Source: Lacrimispora amygdalina (GTDB taxonomy: Bacteria; Bacillota; Clostridia; Lachnospirales; Lachnospiraceae). Taken from it: DNA of 64,000 bases. Where the stretch lies: the NCBI RefSeq assembly GCF_003432035.1, contig NZ_QOHO01000003.1:1-64000 (forward strand). The letters are read 5' to 3'. A program made the translations under genes and the position numbers. The notes under the pieces are model-generated. The model made no database searches and was not told the origin of the DNA. It saw only the letters and a list, made by a program, of their open reading frames with translations. Positions 25,693 through 33,892 of this stretch are shown here, piece after piece. Numbering within the stretch: position 1 is the first letter of the stretch; the number at the start of each line of letters is the position of its first letter.

Positions 25693-26448
25693 TTATTTAA
25701 TACTGTAGGTTACGGTAACCTGCGCTGTTATGCTGATCTGACCAGGTTCAATAGCTATTTGTTTGGCGCCTGCTTCAAGGGAACCTGCGGCGGAGTCTGC
25801 AGCATAAGTTGTATATCGGTTCTCATTGTAAGAACTGATTTCCTGTACATTTGTAACCTCGCCAAGAGATTTTCCGCTTGCAGCTGCCATAGCCTCCGCT
25901 TTTACTTTTGAGGACTCAACAGCTTTTTTTAAGGCTTCCTGATAGGATTCATCATATTTGCTGGACAGGTAAGATATACGGTCTATGTTGTTGATACCTG
26001 CATCGATGGAAGAGGTAAGGAGCGTACCTACCTGATCCATAGGGATATCTGAAACAACAATACCTGTTCGCATCTCGTAACCGGTTATTTTCTGTCCATC
26101 GTTCCAGTCATAAATAGGCTGCAGACCGAAACTGGAGGTCTGAATGGATTTTTCATCAATACCGGTGCTTTTCAAAAAGCTGATTACTTTATTTACGTCA
26201 GTGCTGTTTAAATCCTGAACGGATTTTGGGTCTGCAGCCTGGGAGGAAACAGCAAAGCTGACTTCTGCTTTGTCGGGAACAACCTTTACTTCCTCTTCGC
26301 TTTGTACCTGTATATTGTTCTGGTTCTGTGCATTAACAACCGCCTGCGGGGCGGGAGCAGAAGCACCGGCTGTCTGAGTGCAGGCAGTTAAGCCGAGAAC
26401 TGCGGCTGTAGCAGCAGCTGCTGCCAGTGTTTTATTCATTCTTCTCAT
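25693..26448 (-). CDS. SIMPL-domain (DUF541) lipoprotein
   Basis: 251 residues. N-terminal signal ending LGLTAC gives a lipidated Cys, so the protein is anchored outside the membrane. The rest is the SIMPL/DUF541 domain: VQSEEEVKVVPDKAEVSFAV, GYEMRTGIVVSD and the C-terminal ISITAQVTVTY. E. coli YggE belongs here and is linked to oxidative stress, but the biochemical role is unknown. AGGAGGA precedes the ATG. Confidence 0.87.
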   Translation of the reverse strand: MRRMNKTLAAAAATAAVLGLTACTQTAGASAPAPQAVVNAQNQNNIQVQSEEEVKVVPDKAEVSFAVSSQAADPKSVQDLNSTDVNKVISFLKSTGIDEKSIQTSSFGLQPIYDWNDGQKITGYEMRTGIVVSDIPMDQVGTLLTSSIDAGINNIDRISYLSSKYDESYQEALKKAVESSKVKAEAMAAASGKSLGEVTNVQEISSYNENRYTTYAADSAAGSLEAGAKQIAIEPGQISITAQVTVTYSIK

Positions 26449-26599
26449 AATTAAATCCTCCTGATTTTATAGTAGTTGCTGCGTTGTTGTGACATCTTCA
26501 TTCTACATGAAAACAGAAGAATTAGTATTTCTTTTCTCTTAACATTCCGGGTCGAAATTCCTATGATTTTTTTACAGAAAAATCCTGGGAAGGCAATGG

Positions 26600-26628
26600 T
26601 TGCCATTCCTGTGGCTTTATGCTATTGT
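26600..26628 (+). promoter_or_regulatory. Probable malQ promoter
   Basis: TTGCCA (26600-26605), 17 bp, TATTGT (26623-26628). A small GGCAA/TTGCC palindrome overlaps the -35. The in-frame start at 26619 lies inside this promoter, supporting the later ATG at 26685. Confidence 0.45.
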
Positions 26629-26684
26629 TAACCCATAAGATTGTTGAAACATTGGAAAAATGTGTGGATAAAGGAGACTGGTTT

Positions 26685-28163
26685 ATGCGGAAATGCGGTA
26701 TGTTGCTTCCGGTTTCAGGCCTTCCGTCCAAGTACGGAATCGGAGCGTTTTCAAAAGAGGCTTATGAATGGATTGATCTGTTAAAAAAAGCGGGACAGCA
26801 TTACTGGCAGATTTTACCCCTGGGACCTACGGGTTATGGGGATTCTCCCTACCAGTCCTTTTCTTCCTTTGCAGGAAATCCATATTTTATTGATCTGGAA
26901 GAACTGGTCAGGGAACATTTGATTTCAGAAGAACAGTGTGATTTACAGGACATTGGAGATGATCCCTCATCTGTAGATTATGAAAAGATATATGAAAGCC
27001 GTTATCCTTTATTGAGGCAGGCATATGAGTCGTGGAAAGATAAGGGGAATTCTGCCGGAGAGTTTCAGGAAACTCTGGGTGGGGAAACGGTATGGTATTG
27101 CTTTTATATGGCATTAAAGGATCATTTTCAGGGAAAAAGCTGGATTGACTGGGATGAGGATATCCGCTTAAAACAAGACGCGGCTGTGGAATATTATAAG
27201 AAGACTCTTTCGGATGAGACAGGTTTTTATATATTCCTTCAGGTTAAGTTTTGGGAACAATGGGAAAAATTAAAGGCCTATGCCGGTGAACAGGGGATCC
27301 GGATCATCGGAGACCTTCCTATTTACGTGGCATTTGACAGCGCAGATGCCTGGGGCCACCCCGAGCTTTTTCAGTTTGATGAAAGCGGATATCCGGAGGC
27401 AGTTGCGGGCTGTCCGCCGGATGCGTTCGCTGCTGCAGGCCAGCTGTGGGGAAATCCCCTTTACCGCTGGGACTATCACAAGGAGACGGGGTATGAGTGG
27501 TGGATGAAACGTCTGGAATACAGCTTCCGTCTGTATGATACGGTAAGGGTGGATCACTTCCGTGGCTTTGATGAATATTACCGTGTTCCGGCAGGAAGAG
27601 AAGATGCCATGGTGGGGACCTGGGAAAAGGGACCAGGCATTCAGCTGTTTCAGCGTTTAAGGGAGAAATTCGGGAATCTTGATATTATTGCGGAAGATCT
27701 TGGGTTTCTGACTCCGTCGGTACTGAATCTGCTTTCAGAAACAGGTCTGCCAGGCATGAAGGTTCTGGAATTTGCTTTCGATGCCAATGGCGAAAGCATT
27801 TATCTTCCTCATAATTACTCCAAAAATTGTGTTGTTTACACCGGCACCCATGATAACCAGACCTTAAGAAGCTGGTATGAGGACCTTTCTGAGGCGGACC
27901 GGAATTTCAGCCACAGATACTTAAACAATTGGAATACTCCTTACGATGAGGTTCACTGGGATTTTATCAGGCTTGCACTTGCAAGCGTGGCAGACCTTGC
28001 TGTAATACCGGTTCAGGACTATTTAGGAACTGGCAGAAACGGAAGAATTAATGAACCGTCTACGCTGGGAAACAACTGGAAGTGGCGTCTGAAACAAGGG
28101 GAGATAACGGAAGACCTTATTAATAAATGCAGAGAGTTGGCATTGCTTTATGGACGAAAATAA
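26685..28163 (+). CDS. malQ: 4-alpha-glucanotransferase (amylomaltase)
   Basis: Transfers maltosyl and longer alpha-1,4-glucan segments during maltodextrin and glycogen use. 492 residues from ATG 26685 (AAGGAGA upstream), GH77 family. Motifs: GMLLPVSGLPSKYGIGAF, GPTGYGDSPYQSFSSFAGNPYFIDL, nucleophile Asp in VRVDHFRGFDEYY, acid Glu in IIAEDLG and the third Asp in YTGTHDNQT. Together with glgB nearby it suggests a glycogen/maltodextrin region. Ends before a terminator. Confidence 0.95.
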   Translation: MRKCGMLLPVSGLPSKYGIGAFSKEAYEWIDLLKKAGQHYWQILPLGPTGYGDSPYQSFSSFAGNPYFIDLEELVREHLISEEQCDLQDIGDDPSSVDYEKIYESRYPLLRQAYESWKDKGNSAGEFQETLGGETVWYCFYMALKDHFQGKSWIDWDEDIRLKQDAAVEYYKKTLSDETGFYIFLQVKFWEQWEKLKAYAGEQGIRIIGDLPIYVAFDSADAWGHPELFQFDESGYPEAVAGCPPDAFAAAGQLWGNPLYRWDYHKETGYEWWMKRLEYSFRLYDTVRVDHFRGFDEYYRVPAGREDAMVGTWEKGPGIQLFQRLREKFGNLDIIAEDLGFLTPSVLNLLSETGLPGMKVLEFAFDANGESIYLPHNYSKNCVVYTGTHDNQTLRSWYEDLSEADRNFSHRYLNNWNTPYDEVHWDFIRLALASVADLAVIPVQDYLGTGRNGRINEPSTLGNNWKWRLKQGEITEDLINKCRELALLYGRK

Positions 28164-28168
28164 AAAAA

Positions 28169-28207
28169 GGATCCGTGCCTGTTTTAAGCGCGGATCTGTT
28201 TTTTTGC
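28169..28207. terminator. Intrinsic terminator after malQ
   Basis: GGATCCGTGC pairs with GCGCGGATCT (one G-U pair) around a 9-base loop, followed by seven T. Confidence 0.85.
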
Positions 28208-28216
28208 CTTTATAAA

Positions 28217-29116
28217 TTAATTTTTCTTTTTGTTAGAATTTGATTTCGACGGAGATTTCGAGGTATCTGTATTTTTAACGTTTTCTTTCGTTGCTTTGGC
28301 AGCAGTAGTAGCTTTAGCAGCAGTGGTAGCTTTGGCTGCCTTGGTATCATTGGCTGCCTTGGTTTCTTTCGCCGCCTCTGTTTCCCCGGTGGCTTCAGTT
28401 TCTACAGTATCCCCGCTTCCTTCGGCTTCCTCATTTTCCATCTCAGCCTCCTCAAAGCTTTCTCCCTGAGGTGTGAAAGTAACGTGAAGTTCATTACCGA
28501 TCTTATCCTTTGCGGTAATAGTGATGTTCTCTTTCTTAATTTCAAATGTCACAAGTCCGGTACTGCGGTCAATAGATAGGGGAAGAATATCGGTATTCTC
28601 CTCATCAGATGCTGCAATGGAGGAATAATCGACGCCGGACTGGGTATCTTCCAGACGGAATGAAAGAATGCCATTCTCCAGTACATTATCTTTAACTACA
28701 GGAGGCGTATCATCCAGTACACTGACCTGTTCATACATAGCTGTTTTCATTTTGTTAAATCCGGTTAATTTCACTTCCAGCATGCCATTATTGGTTAACG
28801 TGGCTTTGTAGGTTTTTCCCCCTGTTTTAGTTAATTCAATAGGAGTGCTGTCCAGGGCGACTTCCATGGTTTTTATGGGAAGAAGGGATTTGACCTTTAG
28901 TTCCATCGTGGTGGTAATATAATCGCTGCTTTCACCAATGGTAATCTCCGCTTTCGGACTGGAGGTTACCAGTAAAAAGATGAGTCCGTTAATTACGATG
29001 AAAGGAAGCACATAAAACAGAAGGACCGAAAGAAAACCGCTTTTTCCATTGTCACGCCGGTATCCGGAGCTTGTCCTGCGGCGGTCCGGTCTGGGTTGGT
29101 TGTTATACTGATTCAT
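28217..29116 (-). CDS. Single-pass membrane protein with extracytoplasmic domain and Ala/Lys/Thr-rich tail
   Basis: 299 residues, not matched to a named family. A basic N-terminus (PDRRRTSSGYRRD) is followed by one transmembrane helix at about 27-50, so the bulk lies outside. Residues about 55-215 look like beta-rich modules (DTPPVVKDNVLENGILSFRLEDTQSG resembles bacterial Ig-like surface domains). Then an acidic stretch (EEAEMENEEAEGSG) leads into a low-complexity tail of KATTAA-type repeats ending in SNKKKN. The tail could thread the wall. The start has a GGAGG site and a good promoter at 29155-29183. Confidence 0.75.
   Translation of the reverse strand: MNQYNNQPRPDRRRTSSGYRRDNGKSGFLSVLLFYVLPFIVINGLIFLLVTSSPKAEITIGESSDYITTTMELKVKSLLPIKTMEVALDSTPIELTKTGGKTYKATLTNNGMLEVKLTGFNKMKTAMYEQVSVLDDTPPVVKDNVLENGILSFRLEDTQSGVDYSSIAASDEENTDILPLSIDRSTGLVTFEIKKENITITAKDKIGNELHVTFTPQGESFEEAEMENEEAEGSGDTVETEATGETEAAKETKAANDTKAAKATTAAKATTAAKATKENVKNTDTSKSPSKSNSNKKKN
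28293..28364 (-). repeat. Tandem 18-bp repeat in the tail of the membrane protein gene
   Basis: Four 18-bp units in frame, the first three beginning GCTTTGGC or GCTTTAGC on the plus strand, each coding six residues of the KATTAA type. The first two units differ at only two positions. Likely to vary in copy number by slippage. Confidence 0.7.
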
Positions 29117-29154
29117 ATGAATTCAAATTCCTCCTGATAATTATTCCGTTACCT

Positions 29155-29183
29155 AGCATAGCAGAAATTGGGTGATCTTACAA
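29155..29183 (-). promoter_or_regulatory. Promoter of the membrane protein gene
   Basis: Minus-strand TTGTAA (29183-29178), 17 bp, TATGCT (29160-29155), 38 bp before the start codon. Confidence 0.6.
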
Positions 29184-29338
29184 GTTTATACGGGAAATTG
29201 TAATAATTTAATTTATTCTTACGAAACGCCGTTTCTATGCGTGTTTCAGTGGTTCCATTTTCTGCATACCTAAAACTGGGCACAGGTGTCACATGTAGAC
29301 CTTCGGCTTATGATTGATACTTATTATAGTAACAAATG

Positions 29339-29367
29339 TTGAAAAACATGTCGAAATATGTTAAAAT
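29339..29367 (+). promoter_or_regulatory. Promoter of the 24-codon gene
   Basis: TTGAAA (29339-29344), 17 bp, TAAAAT (29362-29367). Transcription would start near 29374, just before the ribosome site. Confidence 0.6.
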
Positions 29368-29396
29368 GAGTAACATGAAAAGGGGGGATTAAAACT

Positions 29397-29471
29397 ATGG
29401 TAAACTTAATATTTTTCTTGTTGGTAGCTGTAGCGTTAGGTTCTGTGATAGTAAAAAAGTTAAAGAAATAA
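29397..29471 (+). CDS. 24-residue membrane peptide, not described to my knowledge
   Basis: ATG at 29397 sits 7-8 bases after AGGGGGGAT, a strong ribosome site. The 24 residues are a single hydrophobic helix (LIFFLLVAVALGSVIV) with a basic end (KKLKK), the look of a small membrane regulator or a type I toxin. It has its own promoter (29339-29367) and terminator (29480-29508), forming a transcript of about 130 nt with no other ORF. Against chance: all four signals are correctly spaced. I know no named family for it, and no antisense RNA promoter was firmly identified on the other strand. Confidence 0.6.
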   Translation: MVNLIFFLLVAVALGSVIVKKLKK

Positions 29472-29479
29472 AAGTGATT

Positions 29480-29508
29480 AAGAGGCGGTTAACCCGTCTC
29501 TTATTTTT
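29480..29508 (+). terminator. Terminator of the 24-codon gene
   Basis: AAGAGGCGG pairs with CCGTCTCTT (one G-U pair), loop of five bases, then ATTTTT. Confidence 0.75.
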
Positions 29509-29520
29509 CCTGGCAGGTTG

Positions 29521-29632
29521 TTGACATTATTAAGTCTAAAAATTACTATAAGGGAATTGCAAATGCTATATTAATGATGTATATTATATAATCGTATTTT
29601 TGACGAAGGCATTGAACAAGTGCCTCTTTCTT
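29521..29632 (+). promoter_or_regulatory. Second promoter and short non-coding stretch before the HD gene
   Basis: TTGACA (29521-29526), 17 bp, TACTAT (29544-29549) is a very good promoter, but the next gene starts 190 bp on. In between is a small AGGCA/TGCCT hairpin followed by CTTTCTT (to about 29632), which could end a short RNA or be part of the HD-gene leader. From 29633 to 29740 I see only AT-rich sequence and a GGAGA ribosome site. Confidence 0.4.
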
Positions 29633-29740
29633 ATCTGGTGATATAACCGGCTATTTAAGGTTATTTAAGCTTTTTACAATACGGACTGTTAAATTGTCAC
29701 AATTTGTGTTAATATATAAAAAAAGATAAGGAGATCAGGT

Positions 29741-30283
29741 ATGGTGGAGAAAGCTGTTGCATTTGCGAGCAAATGCCATGAGGGGACCTGTCGGAAGGGA
29801 ACTCAAATCCCTTATATTGTCCATCCTTTGGAGACCGCAGTGATTGCATCATTAATGACTTCAGACCAGGAAATAATCTGCGCTGCGCTGCTGCATGATG
29901 TGATTGAGGATGCAGGCGTTACGAAATCACAGCTGGAAAAGGAATTCGGATGCCGGGTTGCACAGCTTGTCATGGAAGAGACAGAAGATAAGACCAAAAG
30001 CTGGAAAGAACGCAAAAGTGCGACATTAAAGCATCTGGAACAAGCCTCAGAGGAGATTAAGATTCTTGTATTAGCGGACAAGCTTAGCAATCTAAGAACA
30101 ACTGCAAGAGATTACCTTCTTATGGGGGATGAGATCTGGCAGCGTTTTAATGAAAAAGATAAATCCCAGCATGCCTGGTATTATTTAAATATAGCCAGAC
30201 TCTTAAGCGAATTAGAACAGTTTGGTGTTTATCAGGAATATAAAACATTGTGTGAACATGTATTTGGTAAGATCTATGAGTGA
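29741..30283 (+). CDS. HD-domain hydrolase of the SpoT/MESH1 type
   Basis: 180 residues covering the metal-dependent HD fold of RelA/SpoT hydrolase domains: VEKAVAFASKCHEGTCRKG, PYIVHPLETA, LLHDVIEDAG (the HD pair) and LADKLSNLRTTARD. Stand-alone proteins of this kind hydrolyse (p)ppGpp or related nucleotides. No synthetase, TGS or ACT domain is attached. GGAGA lies before the ATG. The physiological substrate is inferred from family only. Confidence 0.85.
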   Translation: MVEKAVAFASKCHEGTCRKGTQIPYIVHPLETAVIASLMTSDQEIICAALLHDVIEDAGVTKSQLEKEFGCRVAQLVMEETEDKTKSWKERKSATLKHLEQASEEIKILVLADKLSNLRTTARDYLLMGDEIWQRFNEKDKSQHAWYYLNIARLLSELEQFGVYQEYKTLCEHVFGKIYE

Positions 30284-30498
30284 GAAACAACATAAACTTT
30301 TCCCTAACCTTTACGAACCTGCTGACAGACATTTTTGAACTCATTTGTTGCTGTATTTGTGAACACTTATATGAAAATCTTTGCTGGATACATAGATTAA
30401 GTAAAATTATAAATGGATTGGTTAGAAACCTTTACTTTCAGGTAAACTACCAGATAAAAGCTTTATTGTATGAAGTGTGACCGAAAGGAGTAGGTCGT

Positions 30499-31464
30499 AT
30501 GAACAAACTTTGTATTGTTGTGCCATGCTATAACGAGGAACAGGCGCTTTTGTACACCAATGCGGAATTGACCGGAGTTGTGGCCCGGCTGGTGAAGTCT
30601 GAAAAGATTGATAAATCCAGTTTTATTCTTTATGTGGATGACGGCAGCGAAGACAGCACCTGGAAAATCATTGAGAATTTCCGAAAGCAGTCTCCGCTTG
30701 TCTTTGGTTTAAAACTTGCCAGAAATACAGGGCATCAGAACGCTTTGACAGCTGGTCTTTTAACAGCCATGAATTATGCGGATATGGTTATCTCAATTGA
30801 TGCCGACTTACAGGATGATGTCTCTGTCATGGTAGAGATGGTGGACTTATATCTTCAGGGTAATGATATCGTATATGGTGTACGTAAAAAGCGTGATACA
30901 GACACCTTTTTTAAAAAGTTCACTGCCCTTGGTTTTTACAGACTGATGCAGCTGATGAAGATTCAGATTGTTTACAATCATGCTGATTATCGTCTTATGT
31001 CCAAGAGAGCGCTGATGCAGTTTTCTCTGTATAAGGAACGAAATCTGTTTTTAAGAGGAATCGTTCCTTTGATTGGATATCCGTCTGCCACAGTAACGTA
31101 TGACCGGAAATCCCGTGTTGCAGGTGAGTCCAAATATTCACTGGGCAAAATGCTTTCCATGGCTTTTGAAGGAATTACTTCATTCAGTATACAGCCCATC
31201 CGCATGATAACGGATTTAGGTCTGATCATTGTACTCTGCAGTATCTGTGCAGCTGTTTATGCATTTTATTCCTTTATTACGGGGAGAGTGGTTGCAGGAT
31301 GGACTTCTACCATCCTGTCCATCTGGTTTATCGGTGGAGTGCAGCTTCTATCGGTGGGACTCATTGGCACGTATGTGGGAAAGATTTATGTTGAGGTAAA
31401 GGAGAGACCCAGATATGCAATTGAGGTAAATGATTTGGCGGAGATAAAGCATGAAGAATCGTGA
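30499..31464 (+). CDS. GtrB-type polyprenyl-phosphate glycosyltransferase (GT2)
   Basis: Moves a sugar from a nucleotide donor to undecaprenyl phosphate on the inner membrane face. 321 residues: GT2 catalytic part (IVVPCYNEEQALL, YVDDGSEDSTWK, SIDADLQDD) and two C-terminal transmembrane helices (about 230-290). AAAGGAG precedes the ATG. It opens the exopolysaccharide cluster and overlaps the following membrane protein by 14 bp, typical of GtrB plus a dedicated glycosyltransferase. The sugar is unknown. Confidence 0.9.
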   Translation: MNKLCIVVPCYNEEQALLYTNAELTGVVARLVKSEKIDKSSFILYVDDGSEDSTWKIIENFRKQSPLVFGLKLARNTGHQNALTAGLLTAMNYADMVISIDADLQDDVSVMVEMVDLYLQGNDIVYGVRKKRDTDTFFKKFTALGFYRLMQLMKIQIVYNHADYRLMSKRALMQFSLYKERNLFLRGIVPLIGYPSATVTYDRKSRVAGESKYSLGKMLSMAFEGITSFSIQPIRMITDLGLIIVLCSICAAVYAFYSFITGRVVAGWTSTILSIWFIGGVQLLSVGLIGTYVGKIYVEVKERPRYAIEVNDLAEIKHEES

Positions 31465-32989
31465 GGATAAAGGAGCAGCTTCCTATATTACATTTTTAAT
31501 AAAGTTTCTGCAGAGAGTAAGAAGCAGGATAAATAAGATTAATTCCATTATGGAAGGAAAATATTCTCCTGCCCTTCTTGCATTTGCTGTTACAGTCCTT
31601 GCAGCGCTTACAACAATTTTGATTCTTTTTCTGCCTAATTATCTTGGTGTGGCAAATGACGGATCTACAGATGAAGTGATGAGATCTGCAGGGATTTATT
31701 ATATGGAAAAAGATCCGGAACAAAATTACGGGGATTATTTTAATAAAACTTATACAGAAGTTGCATCTGGAACGGAGGTTCACGGGAAGGTATTAAATAG
31801 CCAGCTAATCTTTTTTAAGGCAGCAAAGGCTCTTGACCATTTGTTTACAAGAGACAGTATTTTTGATATTCGTTTTTTGGGTTTGATCTATTTCCTGCTG
31901 TATCTTCCTGCTTTGTATCTCATTGTCCGGCAGACTTGTGAACGGGTGAAGAGCTTCTCAGAAGGGATCCTGATCGCAGGAGCGGGACTGATTATTTTTT
32001 CAGATGTAGGGTATGTGACTTATTTTAATTCTTTTTATCCGGAGGCGTTATGGTTTCTTGCCATGCTTTATTGTGTGGGTGCCTTTATGTCTTTTCAGAA
32101 TAAGCGCTCTGTGTATAAAGATTTAGCTGCCCTGATTCTGATTCTGGTATCAGGAAGTGTACTGATCAGTTCCAGACGGCAATGTGCTGTAATGGGTTTT
32201 ATTCTCGCGGTCACGGTTATTCGTCTGATCTCTGTCCGAAGAAGCTTTATCTGGATAGGAGGCTGTGCTGCAGGGGCTTTTATGCTGAGTCTTCTTTCGT
32301 TTATTTGTATCCTGGGCTATCCGTCTGATTTCAGTGAGACCAGTAAATTACATGCCATGACGAGAGGCGTTTTGTTTTGTTCTGCTGATCCTGCCCGGAC
32401 TCTTGCGGAATTTGGTATTGATCCTTCCTATGAATTGCTGGCTGATGCTTCTGCCTATGATTATCTGCCTTTTGTAAAATCAGGTGACAGTTCCTTATAC
32501 CATGGTTTCATGGATCAGTATTCGATTTCCGATATTGGGGTTTATTACTTAAGACACCCTGGCAGTCTGATTGGTATGATTGATGTTTCCATCAAACAGG
32601 GGATGGATATGAGACGAAGTAATTGCGGAAACTATGAGAAAGAGGCAGGCTTTCCGGAGAAAGCAAAGAGTCTGTTCTGGTCAGGCTGGAGCAGTTTTAA
32701 GGAATTGTCGGTACCCAAAACGGCAGGGTATTTATTTTTGCTTACAGGTTCCATTATTTTTTTGTTTTACAGAGGATATTCCATACGTCCGGTGAAAGAC
32801 AGAAGAAATGCGGTTTTTTTAGATATGCTTTTCATGGTCCTGTTTTCTTTGCTTTCCCAGTCCATTGTGGTAATTGTTAACAGCGGTGATGCGGAGATGG
32901 TGCAGAGACTGTTTCTTGTGGGGCTGTCAATTGATATTATGACCTACTGTGTTTTCGCAGAATTACTTCATAAACTGGGAATCGTTTAG
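31451..32989 (+). CDS. Polytopic membrane protein, candidate lipid-linked-sugar glycosyltransferase (WsfD/GtrC-like)
   Basis: 512 residues with about ten transmembrane segments and a large outer loop. The stretch NDGSTDEVMRSAGIYY early and YFNSFYPEALWFLA in the middle resemble GT-C type enzymes that use polyprenyl-phosphate sugars, such as the WsfD group; the match is from memory and weak. The 14-bp overlap with the GtrB-type gene argues that it consumes the GtrB product to decorate a polymer outside the membrane. No enzymatic residue can be assigned with certainty. Confidence 0.6.
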   Translation: MKNREDKGAASYITFLIKFLQRVRSRINKINSIMEGKYSPALLAFAVTVLAALTTILILFLPNYLGVANDGSTDEVMRSAGIYYMEKDPEQNYGDYFNKTYTEVASGTEVHGKVLNSQLIFFKAAKALDHLFTRDSIFDIRFLGLIYFLLYLPALYLIVRQTCERVKSFSEGILIAGAGLIIFSDVGYVTYFNSFYPEALWFLAMLYCVGAFMSFQNKRSVYKDLAALILILVSGSVLISSRRQCAVMGFILAVTVIRLISVRRSFIWIGGCAAGAFMLSLLSFICILGYPSDFSETSKLHAMTRGVLFCSADPARTLAEFGIDPSYELLADASAYDYLPFVKSGDSSLYHGFMDQYSISDIGVYYLRHPGSLIGMIDVSIKQGMDMRRSNCGNYEKEAGFPEKAKSLFWSGWSSFKELSVPKTAGYLFLLTGSIIFLFYRGYSIRPVKDRRNAVFLDMLFMVLFSLLSQSIVVIVNSGDAEMVQRLFLVGLSIDIMTYCVFAELLHKLGIV

Positions 32990-33025
32990 AATCCGCTTTA
33001 TGTGTTGAAATGTGAGGAAATTAAT

Positions 33026-33892
33026 ATGATGACAAGTAAAAATTCGTTTGGTTATCTGCTGCAGGATTTTGGACTGGTGATTTTGCTGTTTTGTCTGTTT
33101 GCCGGATCGATGATAGTCAGTTATTCGGAAAAGAGCATGATGTTTGAAGCAGTTATTATGCTGCTTGGAACCTTTTTTGTAATTCTGTTTTCCGGATTTA
33201 AGCTGTTTTCCCTGTCACTAATTCTGGCAGGAATAGAAGTTACTTTTTATACCGCTTACCGGTTGTATCTGTTCCTTTCCTATGATGTTGAGATTCCCCT
33301 TTACAGCTATCTCTGGATTATCATACCGATTATTTCCGCTGCGGCCATGTATCTGTTTGTATCCGGAACCCACAGACTGGAGCTTGAAAATGATATTTTA
33401 AGAAACCAGGTGGAAGAACTGGTTGTGCTTGATCCGCTCACTAAGCTGTATAATCTAAGAAGCCTGTACAATGATTTAAATGTGCTGACAGCTTATGCGG
33501 AAAGAAACCAGATGTCACTTTCCTTAATGATCATAGTACTGAAATATGAGGCAGAGTTAAAAAGCATTTTATCAAGACAAAACTATGAGCTTGTCATACA
33601 GAGACTGGCCGAACTTGTGGTGGATACGGTGCGGGTGGAAGACAAAACTTATTCCATTGACAAGAAAGGATCTCTCGCAGTCATACTGACCTGCGGCAAA
33701 GAAGGAAGTGAAATTGCAATGAGAAGGATCAGAAGCCGGATTTCCAACCGGGAAGCCTTTCATGGTATTACTGACGCTTCTATTAAGATTGAAGTAAAGA
33801 TGGCCAGCCTGGAATATAACAAAGAGGTATATGAGAACAATATGATTCTGTTCAAGCAGAGGGTAGAGAATGAATTGCAATATGATGTATAG
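33026..33892 (+). CDS. Membrane protein with degenerate GGDEF domain
   Basis: 288 residues from ATG 33026 (GAGGA upstream; a GTG at 33002 is also open). Four or so transmembrane helices fill the first 115 residues, then a helix leads into LDPLTKLYNLRSLYNDL, the classic start of a GGDEF domain. The active site is replaced: where GGDEF is expected the protein reads IDKKGSLAVIL. It cannot be a cyclase. Such wrecks often serve as cyclic-di-GMP or protein sensors, as PelD does for Pel polysaccharide. Placed just before the synthase genes, it is a candidate controller of polymer synthesis. No clear RxxD site is visible. Confidence 0.7.
   Translation: MMTSKNSFGYLLQDFGLVILLFCLFAGSMIVSYSEKSMMFEAVIMLLGTFFVILFSGFKLFSLSLILAGIEVTFYTAYRLYLFLSYDVEIPLYSYLWIIIPIISAAAMYLFVSGTHRLELENDILRNQVEELVVLDPLTKLYNLRSLYNDLNVLTAYAERNQMSLSLMIIVLKYEAELKSILSRQNYELVIQRLAELVVDTVRVEDKTYSIDKKGSLAVILTCGKEGSEIAMRRIRSRISNREAFHGITDASIKIEVKMASLEYNKEVYENNMILFKQRVENELQYDV

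Noticed and set aside
30280-30480. 66-codon ORF filling the gap between the HD gene and the GtrB-type gene
   Set aside because: GTG overlaps the HD stop but there is no ribosome site, and the Ile/Asn/Cys-rich product looks like translated AT-rich spacer. Cannot be fully excluded.
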